Shown one piece after another: positions 33,765-42,994 of a stretch of DNA of 64,000 bases. Each line of letters opens with the position of its first letter. The stretch's first letter is position 1. The notes beneath the pieces are model-generated. The model was not told where the DNA came from, searched no databases, and saw only the letters and a program-made list of their open reading frames with translations. The stretch comes from Plastoroseomonas arctica. GTDB taxonomy: Bacteria; Pseudomonadota; Alphaproteobacteria; Acetobacterales; Acetobacteraceae. Made by a program: the position numbers and the translations under genes. Location: NCBI RefSeq assembly GCF_018128965.1, contig NZ_JAAEDH010000002.1, forward strand, positions 310,001 through 374,000. The letters run 5' to 3'.

Positions 33765-35276
33765 ATGGAAGAGATCGGCCTGCTGATGCAGGGCTTCGGG
33801 GTCGTCCTGCAGCCGCAGAATTTGTTGCTCATGGTGGCCGGCATCGTGCTGGGCGTGATCATCGGCGTGCTGCCGGGATTGGGGGGCGCCAACGGCATCG
33901 CCATCCTGCTGCCGCTGACCTTCGCGATGCCGCCCGTTTCGGCGATCATCATGCTGTCCTGTATCTACTGGGGCGCGCTGTTCGGGGGTGCGATCACCTC
34001 GATCCTGTTCAACATCCCCGGCGAGCCATGGTCGGTGGCCACCACCTTCGACGGCTATCCGATGGCGCAGCAGGGCCGCGCCGGGGAGGCACTGACGGCG
34101 GCCTTCACGTCGAGCTTCGTCGGCGCTCTGTTCGCGGTGATCCTGATCACCTTCCTCGCGCCGCTGGTCGCGCAGTTCGCGTTGCGGTTCGGGCCGCCGG
34201 AATTCTTCGCGGTGATGGTGCTGTCGTTTGCAAGCTTCATCGGGTTGTCGAAGGGATCGCCGCTGAAGGCGCTGGCGGCGATGATGGCGGGCTTCCTGCT
34301 CGCCGCCGTGGGGATGGATGGCGTCACGGGGACGCTGCGCATGACTTACGGCTCGATGGAGCTGATGCGGGGGATCGACTTCCTGGTCGTGGTCATCGGG
34401 CTGTTCGGGCTGTCGGAAATCCTCGTCAGCATCGAGGAAGGGCTGAGCTTCAAGGGAGCGCGCGCGAAGCTCTCCATGGGCATCGTGCTGCAGACCTGGA
34501 AGCAGCTGCCGAAGCACTGGGCGCTGGCGCTGCGCAGCTCGGTCATCGGCTGCTGGATGGGCATCACCCCGGCCGGCGCGACGCCGGCGAGCTTCATGAG
34601 CTACGGCGTCGCGCGGCGCACCGCGCGCGACCCGGAGAGTTTTGGGAAGGGCCGCATCGAGGGCGTCATCGCTCCTGAGACCGCGGCGCATGCGGCGGGG
34701 ACGTCGGCGCTGCTGCCCATGCTGGCCCTCGGCGTACCGGGCTCGCCCACCGCGGCCGTGCTGCTCGGCGGTCTCATCATGTGGGGCCTGCAGCCGGGGC
34801 CGATGCTGTTCGTCGAGCAAAAGGATTTCGTCTGGGGCCTCATCGCCTCGATGTATCTGGGCAATGTGGTGGGCTTGATCATCGTGCTCGCCTGCGTGCC
34901 GTGGTTCGCGGCCATCCTGCGCGTGCCGTTCAGCATCATCGCGGCAATCATCCTGATGGTCTGCGCGATCGGTGCCTACACGGTGAACACCGCGGAATTC
35001 GACATCGTGCTGATGCTGATCTTCGGCGTCATCGGCTACGTGATGAAGAAGCTGGACTATCCCCTGGCGCCGCTGGTGCTCGCGCTGGTGCTGGGCGACC
35101 GCACGGAGGAAAGCTTCCGCCAGTCGCTGCTGCTCAGCCAGGGGTCGACGGGGGTGTTCTTCCAGAACTGGCTGTGCGGCGGGATCATGACCCTGGCGAT
35201 CGGCATCGCGGGGTACCCGCTGATCAGCAAGGCGGTGGGGCTGTTCCGGCGGCGCGAGCTGAAGCCGGCTCAGTAA
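33765..35276 (+). CDS. tctA: Tripartite tricarboxylate transporter large membrane subunit TctA
   Basis: 503 residues with about twelve helices. TctA signatures are GVIIGVLPGLGGANGIAILL, SIYWGALFGGAITSILFNIPG-type text (here CIYWGALFGGAITSI then LFNIPGEP), and the second-half motif LPMLALGVPGSPTAAVLLGG. It is the ion-coupled permease of the receptor-TctB-TctA system. It ends convergently, overlapping the Cys-rich protein stop by seven bases. As the only tctAB in the window it may serve the two orphan Bug receptors as well. Confidence 0.95.
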   Translation: MEEIGLLMQGFGVVLQPQNLLLMVAGIVLGVIIGVLPGLGGANGIAILLPLTFAMPPVSAIIMLSCIYWGALFGGAITSILFNIPGEPWSVATTFDGYPMAQQGRAGEALTAAFTSSFVGALFAVILITFLAPLVAQFALRFGPPEFFAVMVLSFASFIGLSKGSPLKALAAMMAGFLLAAVGMDGVTGTLRMTYGSMELMRGIDFLVVVIGLFGLSEILVSIEEGLSFKGARAKLSMGIVLQTWKQLPKHWALALRSSVIGCWMGITPAGATPASFMSYGVARRTARDPESFGKGRIEGVIAPETAAHAAGTSALLPMLALGVPGSPTAAVLLGGLIMWGLQPGPMLFVEQKDFVWGLIASMYLGNVVGLIIVLACVPWFAAILRVPFSIIAAIILMVCAIGAYTVNTAEFDIVLMLIFGVIGYVMKKLDYPLAPLVLALVLGDRTEESFRQSLLLSQGSTGVFFQNWLCGGIMTLAIGIAGYPLISKAVGLFRRRELKPAQ

Positions 35277-35568
35277 CAGCCGTACTGGGTCATGCAGCGA
35301 TTGTACTGCATCAGGCAGCGCTGCATGCACCCGGCTCGGTCGGTCGGCGTGAAGGCCGGCGCGGAGGGGTTCGTGCTCCAGATCCCCGGACAGGCCATCT
35401 GGCAGGAGGACTGCATCCCCAGGCAGCCATTGGCCAGCGGCGGCGCGCAGCGCGGGCCCGAAGGTGCAGGCGCGGGCGCCGCGCCGGCAGGAGGCAGCGC
35501 CTCGGGCTTGCCCTGCGCGAGGGCCGGCGCTGCCAGCCCCAGCAGGATCGCGAAGACGACCCCCCGCA

Positions 35569-35569
<1 letters not shown>
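35270..35569 (-). CDS. Small secreted Cys-rich protein
   Basis: 99 residues; family not recognised. A signal peptide (MRGVVFAILLGLAAPALAQG) and an Ala/Pro linker precede a compact domain with eight cysteines (CAPPLANGCLGMQSSC, CPGIW, GCMQRCLMQYNRCMTQYGC). The spacing suggests four disulfides. Its ATG overlaps the stop of the upstream reductase (TGATG), so the two are coupled. Its stop overlaps the convergent tctA stop. Export to an oxidising compartment is the only role that can be inferred. Confidence 0.75.
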
Positions 35570-36588
<1,019 letters not shown>

Positions 36589-36646
36589 GGCGAAAACTCC
36601 CTGTTCGTTGGCGCCATTCTGCGCCGCCGCCGAGGCGCGGGGAAGG

Positions 36647-38662
36647 CTACTCCTCCTCGCGCCGCTTCGCGCGCTCCGCCTCGCGCATCCAGTCCTCGGT
36701 GGTCTTGGTGACCGGGCGCGTCGGTCCGGCATAGGGGTCGATGCCACCCTCGCTCGCGGTCACCATGCGGCATTCCTCGCACAGCTCCAGCACCGCGAGC
36801 CGCGCGGGGTCGGCGAACATCCAATGACCCGCGAGCTTCTGCTTCACCCGCGCGATGGAGGACGCCGTGCCGAAGGGCTTGGCACAACGCGTGCACACCG
36901 CCGGTGCCTCTGCCTTCACCACCACCGGCGTCTTCGCCTCGGGCGCGAAATTCACCCGCGGCGCGAGCGAGATCACCTTCTCCGGACAGGTCGCGACGCA
37001 CAGCCCGCATTGCACGCAGGCATCTTCCTGAAAGCGCAGCTCCGGGGTCGCGGGGTTCGCCGTGAAGGCGCCGACCGGGCAGGCGCTGGTGCAGGCCAGG
37101 CACAGCGTGCACCCCGCCGCATCCACCACCGCGGCCCCCAGCGGCGCCAGCGTGCCGAGCGGCACCACGGACACATCACTTGCCACCGCGCGGTGCAGCT
37201 CCGACAGCGCCGCGGCCAGCAACTCGCGCGGTGCGCCGAGGGCGAGGAAGCGGGAGGGGTTCGCCACGCAGCGCAGCAGCGTCGCGCCATAAAGGTCGGC
37301 GCCCAGCGCGAAGGGATCGTCGCGCTCGATCCCGGCCACGCGATCTGCGCCCAGGCCAAGGCCGGCGCAGATCTCCGCCGCATAGCCGAAATTACGCAGC
37401 AAGCCCTCGGCGCCCTCCGCCCGGCGTGCCGGCATCAGCACGCGCACCGCCCCGGCACCCCAGGCGAGCGGTGCGACCAGCAGCCCGAGGTCGAGCGAGG
37501 ACACCGCATTCACCTTTACCGGCAGCACATTGGCCGGCAGCCCGTCACCGAACCGGCCGAGCGCTGTCAGCAGCGGCAGCCCGTGCTCGGCATCATGGAA
37601 CAGCACCACCGCGTCGCGCCCGCCGGCCTCGGCATAGCCCAGCAGCATCGTACGCACGCGCCGCGCCATCGCCTCGGCCGGGGGTAGCGCGTATTGCGCC
37701 GCTCCGGTCGGGCACACGGCGGCACAGGCGCCGCAGCCGGCGCAGATCTCCGCACTCAGGATCACGCTGTCCTTGCCCGGCGTGATCGCGCCGGTCGGGC
37801 ACAGATCGAGGCAGCGCGTGCAGCCGGTCTTGCGGTTGCGCCCATGCGCGCAAAGCCCGGCCTCGAAGGCCACGAAGCGCGGCTGGTCGAATTCCCCCAC
37901 CAGCTCGCCGGCCTGGCGCACCACGCGCTCGACGGCGGCGGCATCGGCCGGATCGGCCCGGAGATAGCCCTGCCGCGTCTCATGGAACAGCGCGGGGCCA
38001 CCACGCAGATCCACAACCACGTCGCAGGTGCTTTTCGCGCCGTCGCGCGGCGGTCCCCATTCATAGGCGGTGCGCGAGGAGGGGCGTGGCCGCGCATAGC
38101 CATCCACCATCAGCTCGAAGGCGCCGAGCCAGCCGGTGGCGGCGCGCACCCGCCCGGCCAGGACGGGAAACGCCACGCCCGTGCGCGGCTCCACCGCCTC
38201 GCGCCCGTCGAGCAACACCGTCACGTCCAGCTTTTCGGCCAGCACGGCCGCCGCATCGATCGCCACCACATCCCGCCCCAGCACCAGCGCGACACCCGCG
38301 CTCTTCATCGGCACGAGTGCGACCGGGGGCATCGGTTCCGCCGCGGCGGCGAGCATCCCCGCCATCTTGGGTCCCGTGCGCTTCGCCTCGCGCGACCAGC
38401 CGGCGAGCTCGCGGATATCGACGAAGGTCAGTGGCACCTCGGCGCCGGCATCCTCCGCGGCTTCGGCGAAGACAGGCGCCATGGCGGTGCAGCCCACCGT
38501 CACCGGCACGCCCTCGCCCAGCGCCGCCTTGAAACGGTCCAGCTGCGCCGCGCACAGTTGCTCGGCCTCGCGCACGCGCCCGCCGCAGCCGCGCGCGATC
38601 GCCGCCGCATCGATCGGCATCGTCTCCTCGCAACTGCACACGAACACCACGCGATCGGCCAT
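36647..38662 (-). CDS. Multi-cluster 4Fe-4S protein of the formate dehydrogenase locus
   Basis: 671 residues. The N-terminal ~270 residues (FVCSCEETMPIDAAAIARGC, VGCTAMAPVFAEAAE, VALVLGRDVVAIDAAAVLAE) resemble a disulfide-reductase-like or coenzyme-handling domain. Four ferredoxin motifs follow: CTRCLDLCPTGA near 281-290, CAGCGACAAVCPTGA near 307, CTLCLACTSACPVG near 517 and CVQCGLCVATCPE near 548. A zinc-like pair CTRC then CEEC lies near the end. It is divergent by 45 bases from the accessory operon, the usual arrangement in alphaproteobacterial formate dehydrogenase loci. An electron-transfer or sulphur-relay role in enzyme maturation is likely but unproven. Confidence 0.82.
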   Translation of the reverse strand: MADRVVFVCSCEETMPIDAAAIARGCGGRVREAEQLCAAQLDRFKAALGEGVPVTVGCTAMAPVFAEAAEDAGAEVPLTFVDIRELAGWSREAKRTGPKMAGMLAAAAEPMPPVALVPMKSAGVALVLGRDVVAIDAAAVLAEKLDVTVLLDGREAVEPRTGVAFPVLAGRVRAATGWLGAFELMVDGYARPRPSSRTAYEWGPPRDGAKSTCDVVVDLRGGPALFHETRQGYLRADPADAAAVERVVRQAGELVGEFDQPRFVAFEAGLCAHGRNRKTGCTRCLDLCPTGAITPGKDSVILSAEICAGCGACAAVCPTGAAQYALPPAEAMARRVRTMLLGYAEAGGRDAVVLFHDAEHGLPLLTALGRFGDGLPANVLPVKVNAVSSLDLGLLVAPLAWGAGAVRVLMPARRAEGAEGLLRNFGYAAEICAGLGLGADRVAGIERDDPFALGADLYGATLLRCVANPSRFLALGAPRELLAAALSELHRAVASDVSVVPLGTLAPLGAAVVDAAGCTLCLACTSACPVGAFTANPATPELRFQEDACVQCGLCVATCPEKVISLAPRVNFAPEAKTPVVVKAEAPAVCTRCAKPFGTASSIARVKQKLAGHWMFADPARLAVLELCEECRMVTASEGGIDPYAGPTRPVTKTTEDWMREAERAKRREEE

Positions 38663-38707
38663 GCCGCTTTCCCTCATCGTCCCGGCGCCATATATGCGCC
38701 CTGACCC

Positions 38708-39391
38708 ATGCGAACCAGCCGCCTCGAACCGCTTCCGCCCGTCTTCACCCCGATCCTGCACCTGCGGGAGGGCAAGGATGCGCTGCGCCGCGCCATCGCC
38801 CTGGCCCCCGAAAAGGGCGCCGGCACGCTGGTCTGGTCGAGCGCGCTGCACCGCGTGGAGGCCGCCATCGTGCTGGAGCCGGAGCGCATCCTGGCCGCAA
38901 GCCGCCCCGCCTTCCTCGTGGCGGCAAACGCGTTGGCCGATGCCCTGACCGCACTCGCCGCACCCGAACTGCCGGTGACGCTGCGCTGGCCCGCGACGCT
39001 GCTGCTCAATGGCGGGGAGATCGGGCAGGTGACGCTCGCGACGCCGCCGGACGCCACGGATGCGGAGGTGCCGGCCTGGCTGGTCGTGGGCTTTTCCCTC
39101 CGCCTGTCGGCCCCCGCACACCAGGAGCCCGGCCTCACGCCCAACCACACCTCGCTCGCGACCGAGGGGCTGGACGACATCACCGCAGAGGCCATCGTCG
39201 GCGCCTGGGCGCGGCATCTGCTCGCCAACATGAACGAGTGGGAGGAACGGCCCACGCGACTGCCGGAAAAATACTTCGCCCGGCTGGAGACAGCGCCCTG
39301 GCAGGGCAGCGCGCGGCGCGGGTTGGACCCGGTGACCGGGGACCTGATCCTGGACCGCGACGGCGCGCGCCAGCGCCACGCGCTCGCATGA
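38708..39391 (+). CDS. Biotin/lipoate protein ligase-like protein (DUF4444 type)
   Basis: 227 residues. The fold matches the small BPL/LplA/LipB_2 family: PPVFTPILHLREGKDALRRA, then VEAAIVLEPERIL, LRWPATLLLNGGEIGQV (equivalent of the KWPNDVL ATP/biotin site, here RWPATLL) and VVGFSLRL. The catalytic Lys of ordinary biotin ligases is not obvious, as WPN-D is replaced. First gene of the accessory run, overlapping the next gene (ATGA). In such loci it may modify or bind a cofactor for formate dehydrogenase; no substrate is known. Confidence 0.75.
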   Translation: MRTSRLEPLPPVFTPILHLREGKDALRRAIALAPEKGAGTLVWSSALHRVEAAIVLEPERILAASRPAFLVAANALADALTALAAPELPVTLRWPATLLLNGGEIGQVTLATPPDATDAEVPAWLVVGFSLRLSAPAHQEPGLTPNHTSLATEGLDDITAEAIVGAWARHLLANMNEWEERPTRLPEKYFARLETAPWQGSARRGLDPVTGDLILDRDGARQRHALA

Positions 39392-39927
39392 AGCTGCCCC
39401 GCACCCTCCGGCTCGATGCCTCGGACGCGCTGATGTACGCGCCCGCCGCCGAGCCCGGCGAATGGGCGATCCCCGGCGGCTTCGCCTTCGCCGACGACAC
39501 CGAGGACACGCTCGCCGGCAAGCGCCGCCAAGCCTTCCGCGCGGGGTTTCTGGGCCTCACGAGCTTCGGCTGGTCCACGCTCGTCGAGGTCGCCGAGGCA
39601 ACACCCGCCGACCGCACCACCGCCCTGGCGGCCCTCGCGACGCATCTGGAAACCACCTACGGCGCGCCCTCCCGCGCCGAGGCCGAAGCCGCGGCCGCGG
39701 AAGAACTCGCCTTCGCCGCCTCGCTCTGCGACCACCCCGTCGGCACCGTCCTCGCGCTCGAACGCACGCTCGAGGATGGCGCTCTGCGCGAGCGCTTCCG
39801 CACGCTCCATCTCCGCGCCCGCGAGCATCGCGATTTCGGCGCGCTCCCCGTCTTCAACATCGTCACCGTCGAGGGCGAGGACGCGCCGGAACGTCCTGAC
39901 CTCACCCGCCTGGGCGAACGGCCATGA
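39388..39927 (+). CDS. DUF6505 family protein (formate dehydrogenase locus)
   Basis: 179 residues, soluble and acidic. The N-terminus LPRTLRLDASDALMYAPAAE, GEWAIPGGFAFAD and KRRQAFRAGFLGL, with a central Ala-rich helical region, match proteins annotated as DUF6505. The family sits beside DUF6352, DUF3305 and DUF3306 in alphaproteobacterial formate dehydrogenase loci. ATGA overlap with the ligase-like gene upstream and with DUF6352 downstream indicates coupled translation. There is no catalytic motif. Function unknown. Confidence 0.75.
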   Translation: MKLPRTLRLDASDALMYAPAAEPGEWAIPGGFAFADDTEDTLAGKRRQAFRAGFLGLTSFGWSTLVEVAEATPADRTTALAALATHLETTYGAPSRAEAEAAAAEELAFAASLCDHPVGTVLALERTLEDGALRERFRTLHLRAREHRDFGALPVFNIVTVEGEDAPERPDLTRLGERP

Positions 39928-40931
39928 TCGATTTCTGGCTCGCCTGCGGCCACCACCTCTGCGACCAGGCGCCCGATGGCCGGATCATCGCCACACCCGA
40001 CCTCTGGCGCGCTTTCCTCGCCCGCCCCGAGCTGGTGCCGCCCGACGAAGCCTGCCCCGCCGAGCGGGCGCTCTACGCGATATTGCGCGAGGAACCACTG
40101 CGCGCCGCCGACCCCTCGCGCCTTGCGGACCCCGACGCCCAGGAAAACTGGCGCCACTTCCTCGCCTTCCGCGACCGCGTCGCGGCGCACCCGACGCTGG
40201 AGGCCGCCTGGATCGCGCTGTACCGCGAGGGTGTCGCCGGCATCCCGCCCATCTTCCTTCAGATGCTCACGCAGCTCGTCACCCGCGCCGCACTGGACAA
40301 CACCACCGACGCCTTCACCATCCGCGCGGCGGAGCTGTTCTTCCGCCCCCAGCGCGTCGCCATCACCGCCGGCGCGATGCTGCTCGCCGATGAGGAAACC
40401 GTCGCCGCGCGCAGCGCCGATGCCGGCTTCGGCGCGCTCGGCCGCCTGATCGTGGAGGCCGGCGGCACGCCGCGCGAGGTCGAGCTCGACGTTCTGTCGG
40501 AGGAAAATGCAGCGGCCTACGCCGAACGCTCCGACGCACACGACTTCGCCCTCGACATCGCCGAGAACCGCCCCGGCCAGCACGGCCTGGCCCGCGCGCT
40601 GGAGATCTTCATCGCGCATGTGTTTTCCGAGGCGGTGACCATCACCCCCATCCCCACCATCCGCGACTGGACCTGGCATATCGGGCTGGATGCGGAGGCC
40701 ACCGCGATCGCCAACGACCTCTATCGCGGCAAGCCGGTGAAGCAGGCGCGGCTCGCCCGCATCCTGTGGCTCGGCGCGATGGAATTTTCCGACCGTTCCC
40801 GCGTGCTGCCGCGCGTGGCCGGGCAGAAGGTCACCCTCGCCTTCGCGATGGATGCCGCCAATGTGCTGCGCACCAAGCCGCAGAACCTGGTCACCGGCCT
40901 GCCGCTCATCGCCAAGGAAGACGCCGCATGA
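39924..40931 (+). CDS. DUF6352 family protein (formate dehydrogenase locus)
   Basis: 335 residues, soluble. Conserved-looking elements are MIDFWLACGHHLCDQ (His-His-Cys near the start), PTLEAAWIALYREGVAGIPP, LVTRAALDNTTDAFTIRAAE, AHDFALDIAENRPGQHGLAR and WTWHIGLDAEATAIANDLYR. No known enzyme motif or transmembrane helix is evident. The family name is recalled from its constant neighbourhood with DUF3305/3306 and formate dehydrogenase. ATGA overlaps at both ends bind it into the accessory operon. A maturation role is inferred. Confidence 0.75.
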   Translation: MIDFWLACGHHLCDQAPDGRIIATPDLWRAFLARPELVPPDEACPAERALYAILREEPLRAADPSRLADPDAQENWRHFLAFRDRVAAHPTLEAAWIALYREGVAGIPPIFLQMLTQLVTRAALDNTTDAFTIRAAELFFRPQRVAITAGAMLLADEETVAARSADAGFGALGRLIVEAGGTPREVELDVLSEENAAAYAERSDAHDFALDIAENRPGQHGLARALEIFIAHVFSEAVTITPIPTIRDWTWHIGLDAEATAIANDLYRGKPVKQARLARILWLGAMEFSDRSRVLPRVAGQKVTLAFAMDAANVLRTKPQNLVTGLPLIAKEDAA

Positions 40932-41443
40932 GCCTGCTCATCCCCGGCACCGTGTCCATTCCCGTCTCCGTCCTGGTCGAGCGCCGGCGCGGCGTGACGC
41001 AATGGCAGGAGCATGTCTGGCGCCCGACCGGCGTGCAGGTGGACACGCTCGACCTGCCGCCCTGGACCCAGTTGCACGATGACGGCACCCGCGCCCTGTT
41101 CCACGCCGGCGTCGCCGATGTCTCGCTGTTTCCCACCGACACGCTGAACTACAAGCACAACCTCGATGCCGAGGCGCCGCGCCTGTGGGTGATCCTGCGC
41201 ACATCCGACGCCGCGCCCGGCCTCGCGCTGCACGCGGTGACCGCGGATGCCGGCGAGGCGCATCTCTACACCGACAGCGGCAACGATCTGGTCGAGGCGC
41301 TGCCGCTGCCGGCCGAGTTGCACGCCCGCATCGCCGACTTCATCGCCGAGCACCATGTCGAGCGCGCTTTCCACAAGCGCCGCCGCGACCGCCAGGACAC
41401 CGAGAGCCTGGCCCACCGCCCCCGGGACGACGACGATGAGTGA
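40928..41443 (+). CDS. DUF3305 family protein
   Basis: 171 residues. The DUF3305 core is clear: ISIPV-like SIPVSVLVERRRGVTQWQ, EHVWRPTGVQVD, FHAGVADVSLFPTDTLNYKHN and RLWVILR. The C-terminus is charged (KRRRDRQDT and a DDDDE tail). It begins at an ATGA overlap with DUF6352 and its last eight bases overlap the DUF3306 start. The domain is found almost only beside molybdenum-dependent formate dehydrogenase genes. Its biochemical role is not established. Confidence 0.88.
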   Translation: MSLLIPGTVSIPVSVLVERRRGVTQWQEHVWRPTGVQVDTLDLPPWTQLHDDGTRALFHAGVADVSLFPTDTLNYKHNLDAEAPRLWVILRTSDAAPGLALHAVTADAGEAHLYTDSGNDLVEALPLPAELHARIADFIAEHHVERAFHKRRRDRQDTESLAHRPRDDDDE

Positions 41444-42026
41444 GGAGGGCTTCCTCAGCCGCTGGTCGCAGCGCAAGCGCGCCACGCTGCGCGGCGAGGC
41501 GCCGCCGGAGCCGGAGGCGGAAGCCCCCCTCGTCGTCGCGCCCGATCCCGTGCCGCCCGCAGTCCCCGAGGAGGCGCCCTTCGACCCCGCCTCCCTGCCC
41601 CCGATCGAAACCCTGACGGCGGAGAGCGACTTCCTCCCCTTCCTCGCGCGCAACGTGCCGGCGCTGCTCAAGCGCGCGGCACTTCGAAGAATGTGGTCGC
41701 TCGACATCGGCATCCGCGACTATGTCGGGCCCGCCGACTACGCCTGGGACTACAATGCGGTCGACGGCGTGCCGGGGTCGTCGATGGAGATGTTCGGGGA
41801 TGTTCGGAGGCTGCTCGCCCAGGCCATCGGCGATCCGCCAGACCCGGAGGAGCCGGCGCCGGAACCGGAGATCGCGCAGATGGCGGAGGACCCCGCCGCG
41901 GAGGCGCCGCCGCCCGAACCCGTGCGCCTGTCCTTCGCGACGCCCGAGCCCGTCGCACCGGCCGAAGCCTCGGCACCGGAGGCCTCGCCGCGCCCGCACC
42001 GCCACGGCGCCGCGACGCCCATTTGA
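41436..42026 (+). CDS. DUF3306 family protein
   Basis: 196 residues. The family opening FLSRWSQRKRATL is followed by an acidic Pro/Ala-rich linker, then the conserved core ESDFLPFLARNVPALLKRAALRRMWSLD and DYNAVDG. A second disordered Pro/Glu/Ala tail runs to the end. The tryptophan- and arginine-rich core between disordered arms suggests a docking or adaptor protein. It always accompanies DUF3305 in formate dehydrogenase loci. It is followed by 147 non-coding bases before torD that include a CCCGAATTCGGG palindrome, perhaps the promoter region for the enzyme genes. Confidence 0.88.
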   Translation: MSEEGFLSRWSQRKRATLRGEAPPEPEAEAPLVVAPDPVPPAVPEEAPFDPASLPPIETLTAESDFLPFLARNVPALLKRAALRRMWSLDIGIRDYVGPADYAWDYNAVDGVPGSSMEMFGDVRRLLAQAIGDPPDPEEPAPEPEIAQMAEDPAAEAPPPEPVRLSFATPEPVAPAEASAPEASPRPHRHGAATPI

Positions 42027-42173
42027 GAACGTCTCTCAACAAGCCGCGCACGCCATCATTCCCTTGAGCGGGCATCGGGAAGATGCGAATAGCAAGCCCG
42101 AATTCGGGCGCGATTTGAGCGTGCGGACATCAAGGGTGCGGGGATCTTACCCTGCCCACGGCTGGGATATTCG

Positions 42174-42755
42174 GTGAGCGAAGCAGATACTCTCGATCGC
42201 CTGGATGCAGAGCGCGCGCGCCTCTTCGCGCTTATCGGACGATTGCTGTCCGCCGCGCCGGACGCCGCGCTGCTCGACGGGCTCTCCCGCCTCACCGGCG
42301 ACGCCTCCCCGCTCGGCCGCGCCTGTGGCCTCCTCGCCAGCGCCGCGCAACGCGCCACCCCCGATGCGATCGAGCGCGAGTTCTTCACGCTGTTCATCGG
42401 CGTCGGGCGCGGCGAGATCCTTCCCTACGCCAGCTACTATCTCACCGGCTTCCTCCACGAGCGCCCGCTGGCCGAGCTGCGCGGCACGCTCGCGGCCCTG
42501 GGCATCCGCCGCGCCCCTGGCGTTCCCGAGCCGGAGGACCACATCGCGTTCATCTGCGAGGTCTATGCCGGGCTGATCGACGGAACCACCGCGGGCGACC
42601 CTGCCGAATTCTTCGCGCGCCACCTGAAGCCCTGGGCCGGCCGCCTCGCCGCCGACCTCGAAGCTGCCGAGGGTGCGAATTTCTACCGTGCGGTCGGCGC
42701 CCTGGCGCGTACCGCGATCGACATCGAAGCGGCCGCCGCCGCGCTACCGAACTGA
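42174..42755 (+). CDS. TorD/DmsD-family chaperone for formate dehydrogenase
   Basis: 193 residues, all-helical, from a GTG start. The TorD family pattern is seen in RARLFALIGRLLSAAPDA, EREFFTLFIGVGRGEILPYASYYLTGF and PEPEDHIAFICEVYAGL (the EPxDHI motif). Such chaperones bind the Tat signal and apo-form of molybdoenzymes until the cofactor is inserted. Placed directly before the Tat peptide and catalytic subunit genes, it probably serves FdhA. Confidence 0.9.
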   Translation: MSEADTLDRLDAERARLFALIGRLLSAAPDAALLDGLSRLTGDASPLGRACGLLASAAQRATPDAIEREFFTLFIGVGRGEILPYASYYLTGFLHERPLAELRGTLAALGIRRAPGVPEPEDHIAFICEVYAGLIDGTTAGDPAEFFARHLKPWAGRLAADLEAAEGANFYRAVGALARTAIDIEAAAAALPN

Positions 42756-42765
42756 GGAGCCAGCC

Positions 42766-42984
42766 ATGAGCGACCAGGACACCACCGCCAAACGCCGCGG
42801 CTTTCTCCGCACCTTGGGCATCGGCGCGGCCGCCGCGGCCGCGACGCCGGCCCTCGCCCAGCGCGCCGATTCCGTGCCGGCCGGCGAGGCGCGCAAGGAA
42901 AACGCGGCCGACCGCGTGAAGACCCGCTACCGCGAGACGCCGCATGTCGCGGCCTTCTACCGCACCAACCGCTACGAACAGTGA
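42766..42984 (+). CDS. Small Tat-signal protein of the formate dehydrogenase region
   Basis: 72 residues. A twin-arginine signal (KRRGFLRTLGIGAAAAAATP, cleavage near ALAQ) is followed by a short charged mature part ending VKTRYRETPHVAAFYRTNRY. It matches the formate dehydrogenase region TAT target family. The mature peptide is too short for catalysis and may be a small subunit or assembly factor exported with the enzyme. It sits between torD and fdhA with an AGGAG just upstream of the ATG. Confidence 0.88.
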   Translation: MSDQDTTAKRRGFLRTLGIGAAAAAATPALAQRADSVPAGEARKENAADRVKTRYRETPHVAAFYRTNRYEQ

Positions 42985-42994
42985 GCCGCACCCC

